Origin: Mycolicibacter hiberniae
GTDB lineage: Bacteria; Actinomycetota; Actinomycetes; Mycobacteriales; Mycobacteriaceae
Assembly (NCBI RefSeq): GCF_010729485.1
Contig: NZ_AP022609.1
Coordinates: 2,480,001-2,544,000 of the forward strand
DNA length: 64,000 bases
Direction of reading: 5' to 3'
The position numbers and the translations under genes were made by a program. Shown in pieces: positions 53,631 through 61,550 of this stretch; position 1 is the stretch's first letter, and each line of letters starts with the position of its first letter. The notes below the pieces were generated by a model, which was not told the DNA's origin, did no database searches, and saw nothing but the letters and a program-made list of their open reading frames with translations.

Positions 53631-54707
53631 ATGCTCACCGAAGAGCGGCGAATGGAGCTTTCCGACATCCTGCGCCCCGCTTCGCCGCCCCGCGAGATTG
53701 CCGATGTCTACACCGACGACCAGCGCGATCGCCTCCTGGACGTGGTCCGCAGGGACGGGCCGTGGAAGTTGATCATCGCGCAGCACTTCGCTTCCCCCGA
53801 AGAACTCATCGCCACCATGAGCGGCAAGTTTCCGGAGGGCTTCACTCCGACCTTAGATCTGTTCCTGACGCCCACCTTTCGCGGCTTTCTGGCCAATCAC
53901 GGCACAGTGCTCTACCCCGAGCTACACGACAGCTTCTACAACGCCGGGTTCTTGGACATGGCCAAGTCGTACTGGAACGCCGAGTACGCCAAGCCGCAGA
54001 TGATGTTGTTCAACATCAACGGCCCGTGCGCCAATCGTGACCCGGGGCATCTCGATTCGCCGAGTTTTCGCGGTGTGCGCTACGAAAACGCCCCGACCTG
54101 GCTGGTCAGCGTCATGGGCAAGTCCGGCCTGTTCGCCGACTACATGATCAAGATGGCACAGGTCATCACGTGGTTCTCCTTGGACGAAGGCAGCGGGTTC
54201 ACCTACTGGCCCAACGGTCCGCTGCGTGCACCCGAGCGCATTCGTCCGCCGGTCTACAACCGGGGCGTGGTGGTGCAGAACGAGATGCTCGTACACCGGG
54301 GCGAGGCAAACGGTCCGCTCGACCAACAGGTGCCCGCCGGACTGGCATTCGACACGGTGTTCGCCGGCGACTCGGAGTCCCGCGACCACTGGGTGCTCAA
54401 GAACGGCGACGACGTCATCGCACGCCATCACACCGACGAACTCCGATTCCTGGTGCACTGGTCATCTGAGATCTACCAGGACTACGACGAGCTCAAGAAG
54501 AACATGGATCACTCCGACGATCTGACGATCGACAAAGCCATCGACATGATGGTCGATGACTTGAGCAAAAGGGGTTACAAACTCGACATCCCGAGCGAGC
54601 CGCTGCACGACGCCGCGTTCATCGGCGCACTGAACGCGGGCTACGACCTGGGCGGCCCCGCGGTGTATCCGCAAGAAGCGCCGTTGAGCGCCTTCCAGCT
54701 CGGCTGA
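53631..54707 (+). CDS. Unrecognised protein with HxD...H motif, possible Fe(II) dioxygenase
   Basis: 358 residues from ATG 53631 (GTG directly before it; AAGGAG upstream). I do not recognise the family. It shows His140-x-Asp142 (RDPGHLDSPSFRGV) and, 80 residues later, His222 followed by Arg223 (NEMLVHRGEANG), with aromatic strands between (TYWPNGPLRAPE). This spacing resembles the two-His-one-carboxylate site of Fe(II)/2-oxoglutarate or PhyH-like oxygenases. It has no signal peptide. The position beside KshA and esterase genes suggests a part in steroid breakdown. Confidence 0.75.
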   Translation: MLTEERRMELSDILRPASPPREIADVYTDDQRDRLLDVVRRDGPWKLIIAQHFASPEELIATMSGKFPEGFTPTLDLFLTPTFRGFLANHGTVLYPELHDSFYNAGFLDMAKSYWNAEYAKPQMMLFNINGPCANRDPGHLDSPSFRGVRYENAPTWLVSVMGKSGLFADYMIKMAQVITWFSLDEGSGFTYWPNGPLRAPERIRPPVYNRGVVVQNEMLVHRGEANGPLDQQVPAGLAFDTVFAGDSESRDHWVLKNGDDVIARHHTDELRFLVHWSSEIYQDYDELKKNMDHSDDLTIDKAIDMMVDDLSKRGYKLDIPSEPLHDAAFIGALNAGYDLGGPAVYPQEAPLSAFQLG

Positions 54708-54725
54708 CGTCTCACGGAATGCGAT

Positions 54726-54758
54726 GGGGCGCCACGGATCTTCCTTCCGTGGCGCCCC
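54726..54758. terminator. Strong hairpin between convergent genes
   Basis: A perfect 13-bp stem (54726-54738 with 54746-54758) and a 7-nt loop lie 18 bp after the stop of the HxD protein gene and just before the stop of the convergent small gene. There is no T-run. It probably ends both transcripts. Confidence 0.8.
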
Positions 54759-54771
54759 GTCGCTCGAGCCT

Positions 54772-55029
54772 TCAGAACTCGTCGAGAACGGGCAGTGAAC
54801 CGGTGCGCGCGGCGTGCTCTATCGAAGCGCGCAACATCGGGCACACCAGGAGGGCCCCGGACCGTTGGAGCGCGCCGTCCGTCGCGATCGATGCACGGTG
54901 CTCCCCTCGGCGCGGGCGCTCAAGGCAACGGCCCATCGAGTCGCGGCTCCATTGCACACTGGTCTGTTCCCAGCTGCTCTTGCGAGCCAACACCCGGGCA
55001 CCGCACGATCCGCAGATCACCGGAGTCAT
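54772..55029 (-). CDS. Small CxxC protein downstream of kshA
   Basis: 85 residues from ATG 55029 (MTPVICGSCGARVLARKSSW), 23 nt after the kshA-like stop; an upstream ATG at 55062 overlaps kshA. Cysteines: C6, C9 (CGSCG) plus two further on in GRCLERP and LVCPML, which could bind zinc or an iron-sulfur cluster. Its placement behind the oxygenase gene suggests an accessory electron-transfer or assembly role; unrecognised. Confidence 0.65.
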   Translation of the reverse strand: MTPVICGSCGARVLARKSSWEQTSVQWSRDSMGRCLERPRRGEHRASIATDGALQRSGALLVCPMLRASIEHAARTGSLPVLDEF

Positions 55030-55051
55030 CGGCGCATCGCTCAACCGGTTG

Positions 55052-56233
55052 TCAGAACGCATGGTCTGAGGTCGTCAGACCTACCAGCCGAGGCAGCCGA
55101 TTGGCGGCGATGTTGTCCTGCACTTCGCTCATCCAGGCCGCACGGGGACGGGTGGTGTCGATCTCGAACTCGAATCGATCAACCATGTCATCGGTGACGT
55201 CGTCGACGTCGACATAGAACTGCTCGTACCACCGGCGCACCTGGTAGACGGGTCCGTCCTCCTCGCACAGCAGCGGATTGTCGATCCGGGCTTTGCGTCG
55301 CCAGATGGCCACGTCCTGCTCGAAGCCCATCTTCACGAAGTCGCCGAGCGCGATGGCCATCTGCATCGCAGCATCCTCAGGCAGGCCCTCCGATTTCTCC
55401 ACGGTGATGCCGTATTGCAGGACAAACGAATTCGCGTCAATCGGGTAGTGGCAGTTGAGCAACACGGTGCGTTGATCGCCGTGCTCGTAATGGTAGGTGA
55501 GGTCGTCGATCATGAACGAGGGGCCGTAGTAGGACGCCACCGATGTCGTTCCGAGAATCGCGGCTCCCTCACCAGAGCCGAGATCCGGTCGCGCCTCACT
55601 CTTGTAGTACTGGGTGGCGATGTGCCCCTCGAACACGTTCTTGAAGGCGGTCGGAAGACCACCGTGAATGTAGAAGAAGTGCGCCATGTCGACGATGTTG
55701 TCAATGATCTCGCGACAATTCGTGTTGACGACCGTGCTGTACCAATGCCAATCGGTCCACTGTTCGCCCCCGACACCTTCGATGCGCGGAATCGTCACAT
55801 CGGGCGGCGGCGCCGTCTTCTCCGGGTCGTTCCAGGCGAACAGCATGCCGTCCTGCTCCATGGTCGGCCAAGTCGCCGTACGTGCCAGCTTGGGAACCCT
55901 TCGGCTGTAGGGAATCTTTTTGCAGCGGCCATCGCCGCCCCAGCGCCAGTCGTGGAACGGACAGGCGATCTCGTTGCCCTTGACCTCACCGTCGGACAGA
56001 TCGCCACCCATGTGCCGGCAGTAGGCGTCCAGGACATTGATCTTGCCGTCCTCGCCGCGGAAGACCACCAACTTGCCGCCGAAGGCATTGATCGAGTGCG
56101 GTTTTCCATCGCCCAGATCACGGGTCAGTCCGAGGCAATGCCAGCCTCGCGCATACCGTGTCGGCGCGGCCTGCGCCTCGATCTCACGGACCTCTTCGGA
56201 GCAGTTGTGCCCTGACGGTGTCATTCCGGCCAT
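55052..56233 (-). CDS. kshA: Rieske oxygenase, 3-ketosteroid 9-alpha-hydroxylase component KshA
   Basis: 393 residues. Rieske [2Fe-2S] ligands: Cys72 and His74 (YCRHMGG), Cys91 and His94 (CPFHDWRW). The mononuclear iron motif DNIVDMAHFFYIHGG supplies His185 and His190, with Asp307 (EQDVAIW) as third ligand. These sequences are typical of KshA, which hydroxylates C9 of 3-ketosteroids and, with KstD, opens ring B. Start ATG 56233 is likely; ATG 56224 is possible. It is divergent from the KstD-like gene, with a shared motif between them. Confidence 0.93.
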   Translation of the reverse strand: MAGMTPSGHNCSEEVREIEAQAAPTRYARGWHCLGLTRDLGDGKPHSINAFGGKLVVFRGEDGKINVLDAYCRHMGGDLSDGEVKGNEIACPFHDWRWGGDGRCKKIPYSRRVPKLARTATWPTMEQDGMLFAWNDPEKTAPPPDVTIPRIEGVGGEQWTDWHWYSTVVNTNCREIIDNIVDMAHFFYIHGGLPTAFKNVFEGHIATQYYKSEARPDLGSGEGAAILGTTSVASYYGPSFMIDDLTYHYEHGDQRTVLLNCHYPIDANSFVLQYGITVEKSEGLPEDAAMQMAIALGDFVKMGFEQDVAIWRRKARIDNPLLCEEDGPVYQVRRWYEQFYVDVDDVTDDMVDRFEFEIDTTRPRAAWMSEVQDNIAANRLPRLVGLTTSDHAF

Positions 56234-56266
56234 CCTCGCTGTTCATCGCCTGCAAGAGCTGCTTTC

Positions 56267-56353
56267 GTTCTAGCACCGCGCGAGGTGATGAACGGGGCGG
56301 TGTTCCACTGACCGGGCAGGGTGGCGATATCTCGTGGCTGCCCGTCCGACAAT
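56267..56353. promoter_or_regulatory. Divergent kshA / kstD promoter with island motif in the middle
   Basis: CCACTGACCGGG at 56305-56316, centre 56310. To the right, GACAAT (56348-56353) ends 6 nt before GTG 56360, 50 bp from the centre. To the left, on the minus strand, TAGAAC (56272-56267) gives a kshA start near 56260, also about 50 bp away. Confidence 0.55.
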
Positions 56354-56359
56354 CAGTCG

Positions 56360-58039
56360 GTGACCGAACCACACAACATCACTGTCGATCTACTCATCGT
56401 CGGTTCTGGTACCGGAATGGCGGCGGCACTGGCCGCACACGAGGCGGGCTTGTCGACACTGATCGTGGAGAAGACCTCCTACGTCGGGGGGTCGACGGCG
56501 CGTTCGGGCGGCGCGTTCTGGATGCCGGCCAACCCGATTCTCACCCAGTCGGGATCTGACGACACCCTGGCGGCTGGACGCACCTACCTCGACTCGGTCG
56601 TCGGCGAGGCGTCAGCTCACGACCGGGCACACGCCTTCCTCTACTACGGTGGGCCGACAGTTCAGATGCTGCAACGCACCACCCCGATGAAATTTCAATG
56701 GGCAAAGGGCTATTCGGACTATCATCCGGAAAAGTCCGGGGGCAGCGCGATCGGCCGCACCTGCGAATGCCGCCCGTTCAACACCGCTGTGCTCGGCCCG
56801 GAATTGGCCCGGTTGCGTCCCGGCGTGATGAAGTCGTCGTTTCCCATGCCGGTGACCGGCGCTGACTATCGTTGGCTCAACCTGATGGTCCGGGTTCCAC
56901 GAAAGTCGTGGCCTCGAATCCTCCTTCGCGCCTTCCAGGGCATCGGGGGGCTCGCTTTGCGCAGGCGATACGCCGCGGGCGGACAGGCGTTGGCGGCAGG
57001 CATGTTCGCCGGCGTCGTGCGCGCCGGTATCCCGGTATGGACCGACTCCCCCGTCTCCGATCTGCTTGTCGACGGCAGCCGCGTTGTCGGTGCCGTTGTG
57101 AACCGCAGTGGCACCGCGGTGGCCGTCACCGCCCGTCGTGGTGTTGTGCTGGCTGCGGGCGGTTTTGACCACCGGATGGACTGGCGCCACAAATTTCAAT
57201 CCGAACGGCTCGGCGAGCATGCCAGCCTCGGCGCCGAAGGGAACGTCGGTGACGGGATTCGCCTGGCCCAGGATTCCTGCGGCGCCGGCACTGCGCTGAT
57301 GGACCAGGCATGGTGGTTTCCGGCCTTCGCGCCGCTGCCCGGCGGCGAGCCGACGGTGATGCTTGCCGAACGTTCCCTTCCCGGTTGCCTGCTGGTCGAC
57401 CAGAACGGGCAGCGATTCGTCAACGAAGCCGTCGACTACATGTCGTTCGGACAGAAGCTGCTCGAACGCGAACGCGCGGCCAACCCGGTCGAGACGATGT
57501 GGATGATCTTCGATCAGAAGTACCGCAACAGCTATCTCATGGCCGCAGAACTGTTCCCGCGGATGCCGATCCCCGCCACGTGGTATGACGCCGGTATCGC
57601 GCACCGGGCCGACGATATGCCGGCACTGGCGCGTGCGATCGGTGTCGATCCGTCGGCCTTCGGCGCCACGCTCGATCGCTTCAACCGGTTGGCCGCCGCA
57701 GGTGACGACACCGATTTCGGTCGGGGCGCGAGTGCATACGACCGCTACTACGGCGACCCGACGATCGCCCCGAATCCCAATCTGCGTCCCCTCGGCAGCG
57801 GACCGTTCTACGCCGTGAAGGTGGTTCTCAGCGACCTGGGAACCTGCGGCGGACTTCGCACCGACGTCCGCGGGCGGGTGCTGCGCGAGGACGGATCGGC
57901 CATCGATGGGCTCTACGCGATCGGCAACACCGCGGCCAACGCGTTCGGCGCAAGCTATCCCGGGGCGGGTGCGACGATCGGTCAGGGCCTGGTATTCGGA
58001 TACATCGCGGCGCAGCACGCGGCCGGCAAGCTCGAGTGA
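56360..58039 (+). CDS. kstD: 3-ketosteroid delta-1-dehydrogenase (KstD-like) 1
   Basis: 559 residues from GTG 56360. FAD motif LLIVGSGTGMAAALAAHEAG, GGSTARSGGAFW, and the C-terminal active-site segment ASYPGAGATIGQGLVFGYIA. The Tyr-Pro-Gly-Ala-Gly stretch corresponds to the catalytic Tyr and the Gly that bind the C3 ketone in characterised KstD enzymes. It introduces the C1-C2 double bond in ring A. Its partner KshA is encoded next to it on the opposite strand. Confidence 0.88.
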   Translation: MTEPHNITVDLLIVGSGTGMAAALAAHEAGLSTLIVEKTSYVGGSTARSGGAFWMPANPILTQSGSDDTLAAGRTYLDSVVGEASAHDRAHAFLYYGGPTVQMLQRTTPMKFQWAKGYSDYHPEKSGGSAIGRTCECRPFNTAVLGPELARLRPGVMKSSFPMPVTGADYRWLNLMVRVPRKSWPRILLRAFQGIGGLALRRRYAAGGQALAAGMFAGVVRAGIPVWTDSPVSDLLVDGSRVVGAVVNRSGTAVAVTARRGVVLAAGGFDHRMDWRHKFQSERLGEHASLGAEGNVGDGIRLAQDSCGAGTALMDQAWWFPAFAPLPGGEPTVMLAERSLPGCLLVDQNGQRFVNEAVDYMSFGQKLLERERAANPVETMWMIFDQKYRNSYLMAAELFPRMPIPATWYDAGIAHRADDMPALARAIGVDPSAFGATLDRFNRLAAAGDDTDFGRGASAYDRYYGDPTIAPNPNLRPLGSGPFYAVKVVLSDLGTCGGLRTDVRGRVLREDGSAIDGLYAIGNTAANAFGASYPGAGATIGQGLVFGYIAAQHAAGKLE

Positions 58040-58055
58040 GCGGGCGACCCGGCCG

Positions 58056-58724
58056 CTAGGTCTGGTCGTCTTCGGCGGCGATACGCCGCTCGACTTCATA
58101 CCAGTAGTCGCGCACCGGGAACTTCGTGCCCTCTTCACCGCCCTTGGCGAAGATCTCGTCGACCTCGTCCAAGTCCTTGATCATCTGCAGTGCCAAGTCC
58201 CGTTCGGCCGCGTAGTAGTCCTCCGACCAGCGCAGTGCCAGCCGGGCGTAGGACCACGCCGGCTCCTCACCGGTCCAACGCGCCTCGGTTGCCGCCGCAC
58301 GATGCATCTGCTCGACGTGGGCGACATGCGCGGTGAGAATCTCCCGGAGCCGGCCAGGATTCATCAGGTGACCGAAAATGACCCGCAGCAACGGGTTGTG
58401 TTTGAGGGTGGGAGGTTCAACGGGTTCCTCGTTGGCCCACTTTGTCACCGCGGCCAGTCCGGAATCGGTGATCTGATACATCCGCCGACTGCGAATACCT
58501 GCATCGACGCGGGATGTGACCAACCCCTGCTGCTCAAGCCGCTTCAACTCCGAATAGATCTGACTGTATGCCGGACTGGAGTAGAAGAACCGGATGGTCC
58601 AGTTGAACCACTTCTTGATGTCGTACCCGGAGAGCTCGTCTCCGCCCGACAGCATCCCCAACAGCGCGCAACCTGTGGGCGACACGCTCCACGCGTCGCG
58701 AGCATTGTCGGCTGCTTCGGTCAC
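58056..58724 (-). CDS. PadR-family transcriptional regulator
   Basis: 222 residues from GTG 58724. N-terminal winged helix (ELSGYDIKKWFNWTIRFFYS then SPAYSQIYSELKRLEQQGLV) and a helical C-terminal domain (RLALRWSEDYYAAERDLALQ). PadR regulators respond to phenolic or hydrophobic ligands. The TAGCCT 6 nt before the GTG suggests a leaderless mRNA. It converges on the KstD-like gene and is divergent from hsaB. Confidence 0.9.
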   Translation of the reverse strand: MTEAADNARDAWSVSPTGCALLGMLSGGDELSGYDIKKWFNWTIRFFYSSPAYSQIYSELKRLEQQGLVTSRVDAGIRSRRMYQITDSGLAAVTKWANEEPVEPPTLKHNPLLRVIFGHLMNPGRLREILTAHVAHVEQMHRAAATEARWTGEEPAWSYARLALRWSEDYYAAERDLALQMIKDLDEVDEIFAKGGEEGTKFPVRDYWYEVERRIAAEDDQT

Positions 58725-58730
58725 CGAACA

Positions 58731-58819
58731 AGGCTAACAACGCCAGCCCTCACCGAAGCGTCGCGGCTACCGCTGACCGGGATACCACGTTGCACCGGTG
58801 GACCCCCAGGACCGACAGT
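58731..58819. promoter_or_regulatory. Divergent padR / hsaB promoter around a CCG-N5-CGG dyad
   Basis: Dyad CCGCTGACCGGGA at 58770-58782, centre 58775. On the minus strand TAGCCT (58736-58731) ends 6 nt before GTG 58724, 51 bp from the centre. On the plus strand GACAGT (58814-58819) predicts a start near 58826, also 51 bp away. Confidence 0.6.
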
Positions 58820-58854
58820 GACAAGCAGACGAATTCACCCGCGCGAGGAGACGC

Positions 58855-59391
58855 ATGCCCGCCACCACCACCCGAACGCCACCCGGCGACCTGCTTGTGC
58901 CGCAGGCTCCGGCGATGCGTCACGTACTGGGGCACTTCTGTACCGGTGTCGCCGTCATCACCGCACATGATGGATGCAGTCCGCTCGGTTTCACCTGCCA
59001 ATCGGTGACGTCGGTATCACTGGACCCGCCATATGTCTCGTTCTGTCCGGCCAAGGCCTCCAGCAGCTGGCCGATGATCCGCGACGTCGGCCGGCTCTGC
59101 GTCAATATCCTCTCCGAACATCAGGTGGGCGTGGGCACACAGTTCGCCGGTCGTGGCCGCGACAAGTTCAGTGGGATCAGCTGGTACCCGGGTGTCAACG
59201 GGGCGCCCACATTGGACGGCACGCTCGCGTCGATCGAGGCAGACGTCGAATCCGAACATGACGCCGGCGACCATACGATCGTGATCGCACGGGTGACCGG
59301 TCTACGGGCCCACCAGGAAAGCGGTCCCCTGTTGTTCTACCGGGGCGGCTTCGGCGGTTACAGCGACTTCGGCGGCGGCCGCCATGGCTGA
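58855..59391 (+). CDS. hsaB: Flavin reductase (HsaB-like)
   Basis: 178 residues from ATG 58855 with GAGGAG upstream. Flavin-reductase-like domain: RHVLGHFCTGVAVITAHDG, FTCQSVTSVSLDPPYVSFCP, LCVNILSEHQ. Length and motifs match HsaB, the NADH:FMN reductase that supplies reduced flavin to HsaA; the HsaA-like enzyme is encoded 25 kb away at 33.9 kb. It overlaps the next gene by 8 bp. Confidence 0.9.
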   Translation: MPATTTRTPPGDLLVPQAPAMRHVLGHFCTGVAVITAHDGCSPLGFTCQSVTSVSLDPPYVSFCPAKASSSWPMIRDVGRLCVNILSEHQVGVGTQFAGRGRDKFSGISWYPGVNGAPTLDGTLASIEADVESEHDAGDHTIVIARVTGLRAHQESGPLLFYRGGFGGYSDFGGGRHG

Positions 59392-60931
59392 CTTCGATTC
59401 GGTCTTCGATGTGGTCGTCGCGGGTTCCGGGGGCGGCTTGGCGGGCGCCTACACCGCAGCACGCGAAGGCCTTTCGGTACTGCTGGTGGAGGCTACCGAC
59501 CGGTTCGGCGGCACCACCGCGTACTCCGGCGGCGGCGGGGTCTGGTACCCGTGCAATCCCGCGCTGAAACGTGCCGGCGCCGACGACACGATCGCTGACG
59601 CCCTGCGCTACTTCCACGCGGTCGTCGGCGACCGCACTCCGCGCGACCTCCAGGACACCTACGTTCGCGGTGGTGCGGGATTGATCAAATACCTGGAACA
59701 AGACCCGGGGTTCGAATTTGTGGCCTTCCCCTGGCCGGACTACTACGGGTCTGTTCCCGGCGCCCGCGCCGACGGCTACCGTCATACCGTCCCGGTGCCA
59801 GTGCCCGATCAAGAGCTCGGCAGCTACCGCGGGTCGGTGCGCGGGCCGCTGGATGCCGAACGCCTCGGCAGCCCGGCCCCGGACCTGCTGACCGGCGGCC
59901 GCGCACTGGTCGGACGATTCCTGGCCGCACTCGACAAGCTTCCGAACGCTCGGTGCTGGCGAAACGCCCCCCTCACCGAGCTGATCGTTGAGGACGGCAC
60001 AGTGGTGGGCGCGGTGATCGAGCACGACCGCAAGCCGGTGCGGGTTGGGGCCACGCGCGGAGTGCTGCTTGCGTCAGGTGGCTTCGAACAGAACGCGGCC
60101 ATGCGCGCGCGGTACCGCGTGCCCGGCAGCGCACGGGACACCATGGGCGCACCGGGCAATGTCGGAACCGCCCACCTGGCGGCCATCGCGGTCGGGGCCG
60201 ATATCGATCTGATGGATCAGGCCTGGTGGTCACCGGGGATGATTCACCCCGACGGAAAGGCAGCCTTCGCGCTGTGGTTCACCGGTGGCATCTTCGTCAA
60301 CCACGATGGCAGCCGATTCGTCAACGAATCGGCCCCCTACGACCGGCTCGGGCGCGACGTGCTGGCGCAGATCGCCTCCGGCAAAGCGTCATTGCCGTTT
60401 TGGATGATCTATGACAACCGGACCGACGGTATTCCCCCGGTCGGCGCGACCAATGTGTCGATGGTCGACGCGGCCGACTACCACCGAGCCGGCCTGTGGC
60501 ATACGGCGGACACTCTGCACGACCTCTCCGAGGCCATCGGCGTTCCGAGCGCCCAGCTGACGGCAACCATCGAGCGATTCAACAAACAGGCAGCAGCCGG
60601 TGCCGATGAGGACTTCGGTCGAGGAGACGAAGCCTATGACCGAGTGTTCACCGAGGGCGCCTCGCCGCTGGTCCCCATCGACACCCCTCCGTATCACGCC
60701 GCCGCGTTCGGCGTCTCGGATCTGGGTACCAAGGGCGGTTTGCGAACCGACGCACGCGCTCGGGTCTTGACCGCCGATGATTCCGTCATTCCGGGGCTTT
60801 ACGCCGCCGGGAACACCATGGCTGCTGTCAGCGGAACCACCTATCCCGGCGGCGGCAACCCGATCGGCGCCTCAATGCTGTTCAGTCATCTTGCCGCGCT
60901 GGACATGGCAGCACGGGAGGACCGGTGCTGA
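59384..60931 (+). CDS. FAD-dependent 3-ketosteroid dehydrogenase-like protein 2
   Basis: 515 residues. FAD motif VVVAGSGGGLAGAYTAAREG, FGGTTAYSGGGGVWYPC, and C-terminal TTYPGGGNPIGASMLFSHLA. It belongs to the KstD/fumarate-reductase-like flavoproteins, but the active-site segment has YPGGG instead of YPGAG and the protein is shorter than the first copy. It could be a delta-1- or delta-4-ketosteroid dehydrogenase with different substrate range. It is in an operon with hsaB and a thioesterase. Confidence 0.83.
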   Translation: MADFDSVFDVVVAGSGGGLAGAYTAAREGLSVLLVEATDRFGGTTAYSGGGGVWYPCNPALKRAGADDTIADALRYFHAVVGDRTPRDLQDTYVRGGAGLIKYLEQDPGFEFVAFPWPDYYGSVPGARADGYRHTVPVPVPDQELGSYRGSVRGPLDAERLGSPAPDLLTGGRALVGRFLAALDKLPNARCWRNAPLTELIVEDGTVVGAVIEHDRKPVRVGATRGVLLASGGFEQNAAMRARYRVPGSARDTMGAPGNVGTAHLAAIAVGADIDLMDQAWWSPGMIHPDGKAAFALWFTGGIFVNHDGSRFVNESAPYDRLGRDVLAQIASGKASLPFWMIYDNRTDGIPPVGATNVSMVDAADYHRAGLWHTADTLHDLSEAIGVPSAQLTATIERFNKQAAAGADEDFGRGDEAYDRVFTEGASPLVPIDTPPYHAAAFGVSDLGTKGGLRTDARARVLTADDSVIPGLYAAGNTMAAVSGTTYPGGGNPIGASMLFSHLAALDMAAREDRC

Positions 60932-61542
60932 GCGAGCCGATCACGCCGGAGGACGTGCAGCGCGCACAGGCCGTCTTCGAACCGTTGACCCAATCCCTGC
61001 GTGAACTCATCGACGTCACGATTCGCAGCCGCGCGGACGAGTCCGAGGTGCGCAGGGCGCACGCCCTGATCCAACAGGCCGGCGAGATACTGGGATCGCG
61101 ACTGGACCCCGCACCCTTCGGGGTCCGCACCGCCACGGATGGGCGGCCACTGCTCTGGGGCAACGTGGCGATCGGCATGCGCAACGCCATAGCACCGCCG
61201 CTGCGCGTTGACCGTGACGAAGCGGGGCAGCGCGCTGTGGCCGACCTTGTGCTGGGCGCCGCCTACGAGGGCCCTCCGGGACTCGTCCACGGCGGCGTGT
61301 GCGCGTTGATCCTCGACCACGTGCTGGGCGCCACCGCACACCGGCGCGACCGTCCCGCCTTCACGGGGACCCTGACGCTTCGCTACGTGGCGCCGACTCC
61401 GCTGGGCAGATTGCGGGCGGAATCCTGGGTGGAGCGCGAAGACGGCGGGAAAACGTTCGCCGAGGGGCATCTTCTCGATTCCCAGGGCCGCGTCACCGTC
61501 CATGCCACGGGGATCTTCATCAGGCCGGTCGCCAGAACCTGA
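60925..61542 (+). CDS. PaaI-type hotdog thioesterase
   Basis: 205 residues from GTG 60925, overlapping the preceding gene by 7 bp. The hotdog domain is in the C-terminal half, with the PaaI signature PPGLVHGGVCALILDHVLG and FTGTLTLRYVAPTPLG. The N-terminal 90 residues are helical and of unknown role. It likely releases CoA from an aromatic or steroid acyl-CoA, recovering CoA in this pathway. Confidence 0.86.
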   Translation: MLSEPITPEDVQRAQAVFEPLTQSLRELIDVTIRSRADESEVRRAHALIQQAGEILGSRLDPAPFGVRTATDGRPLLWGNVAIGMRNAIAPPLRVDRDEAGQRAVADLVLGAAYEGPPGLVHGGVCALILDHVLGATAHRRDRPAFTGTLTLRYVAPTPLGRLRAESWVEREDGGKTFAEGHLLDSQGRVTVHATGIFIRPVART

Positions 61543-61550
61543 TTACCGAA

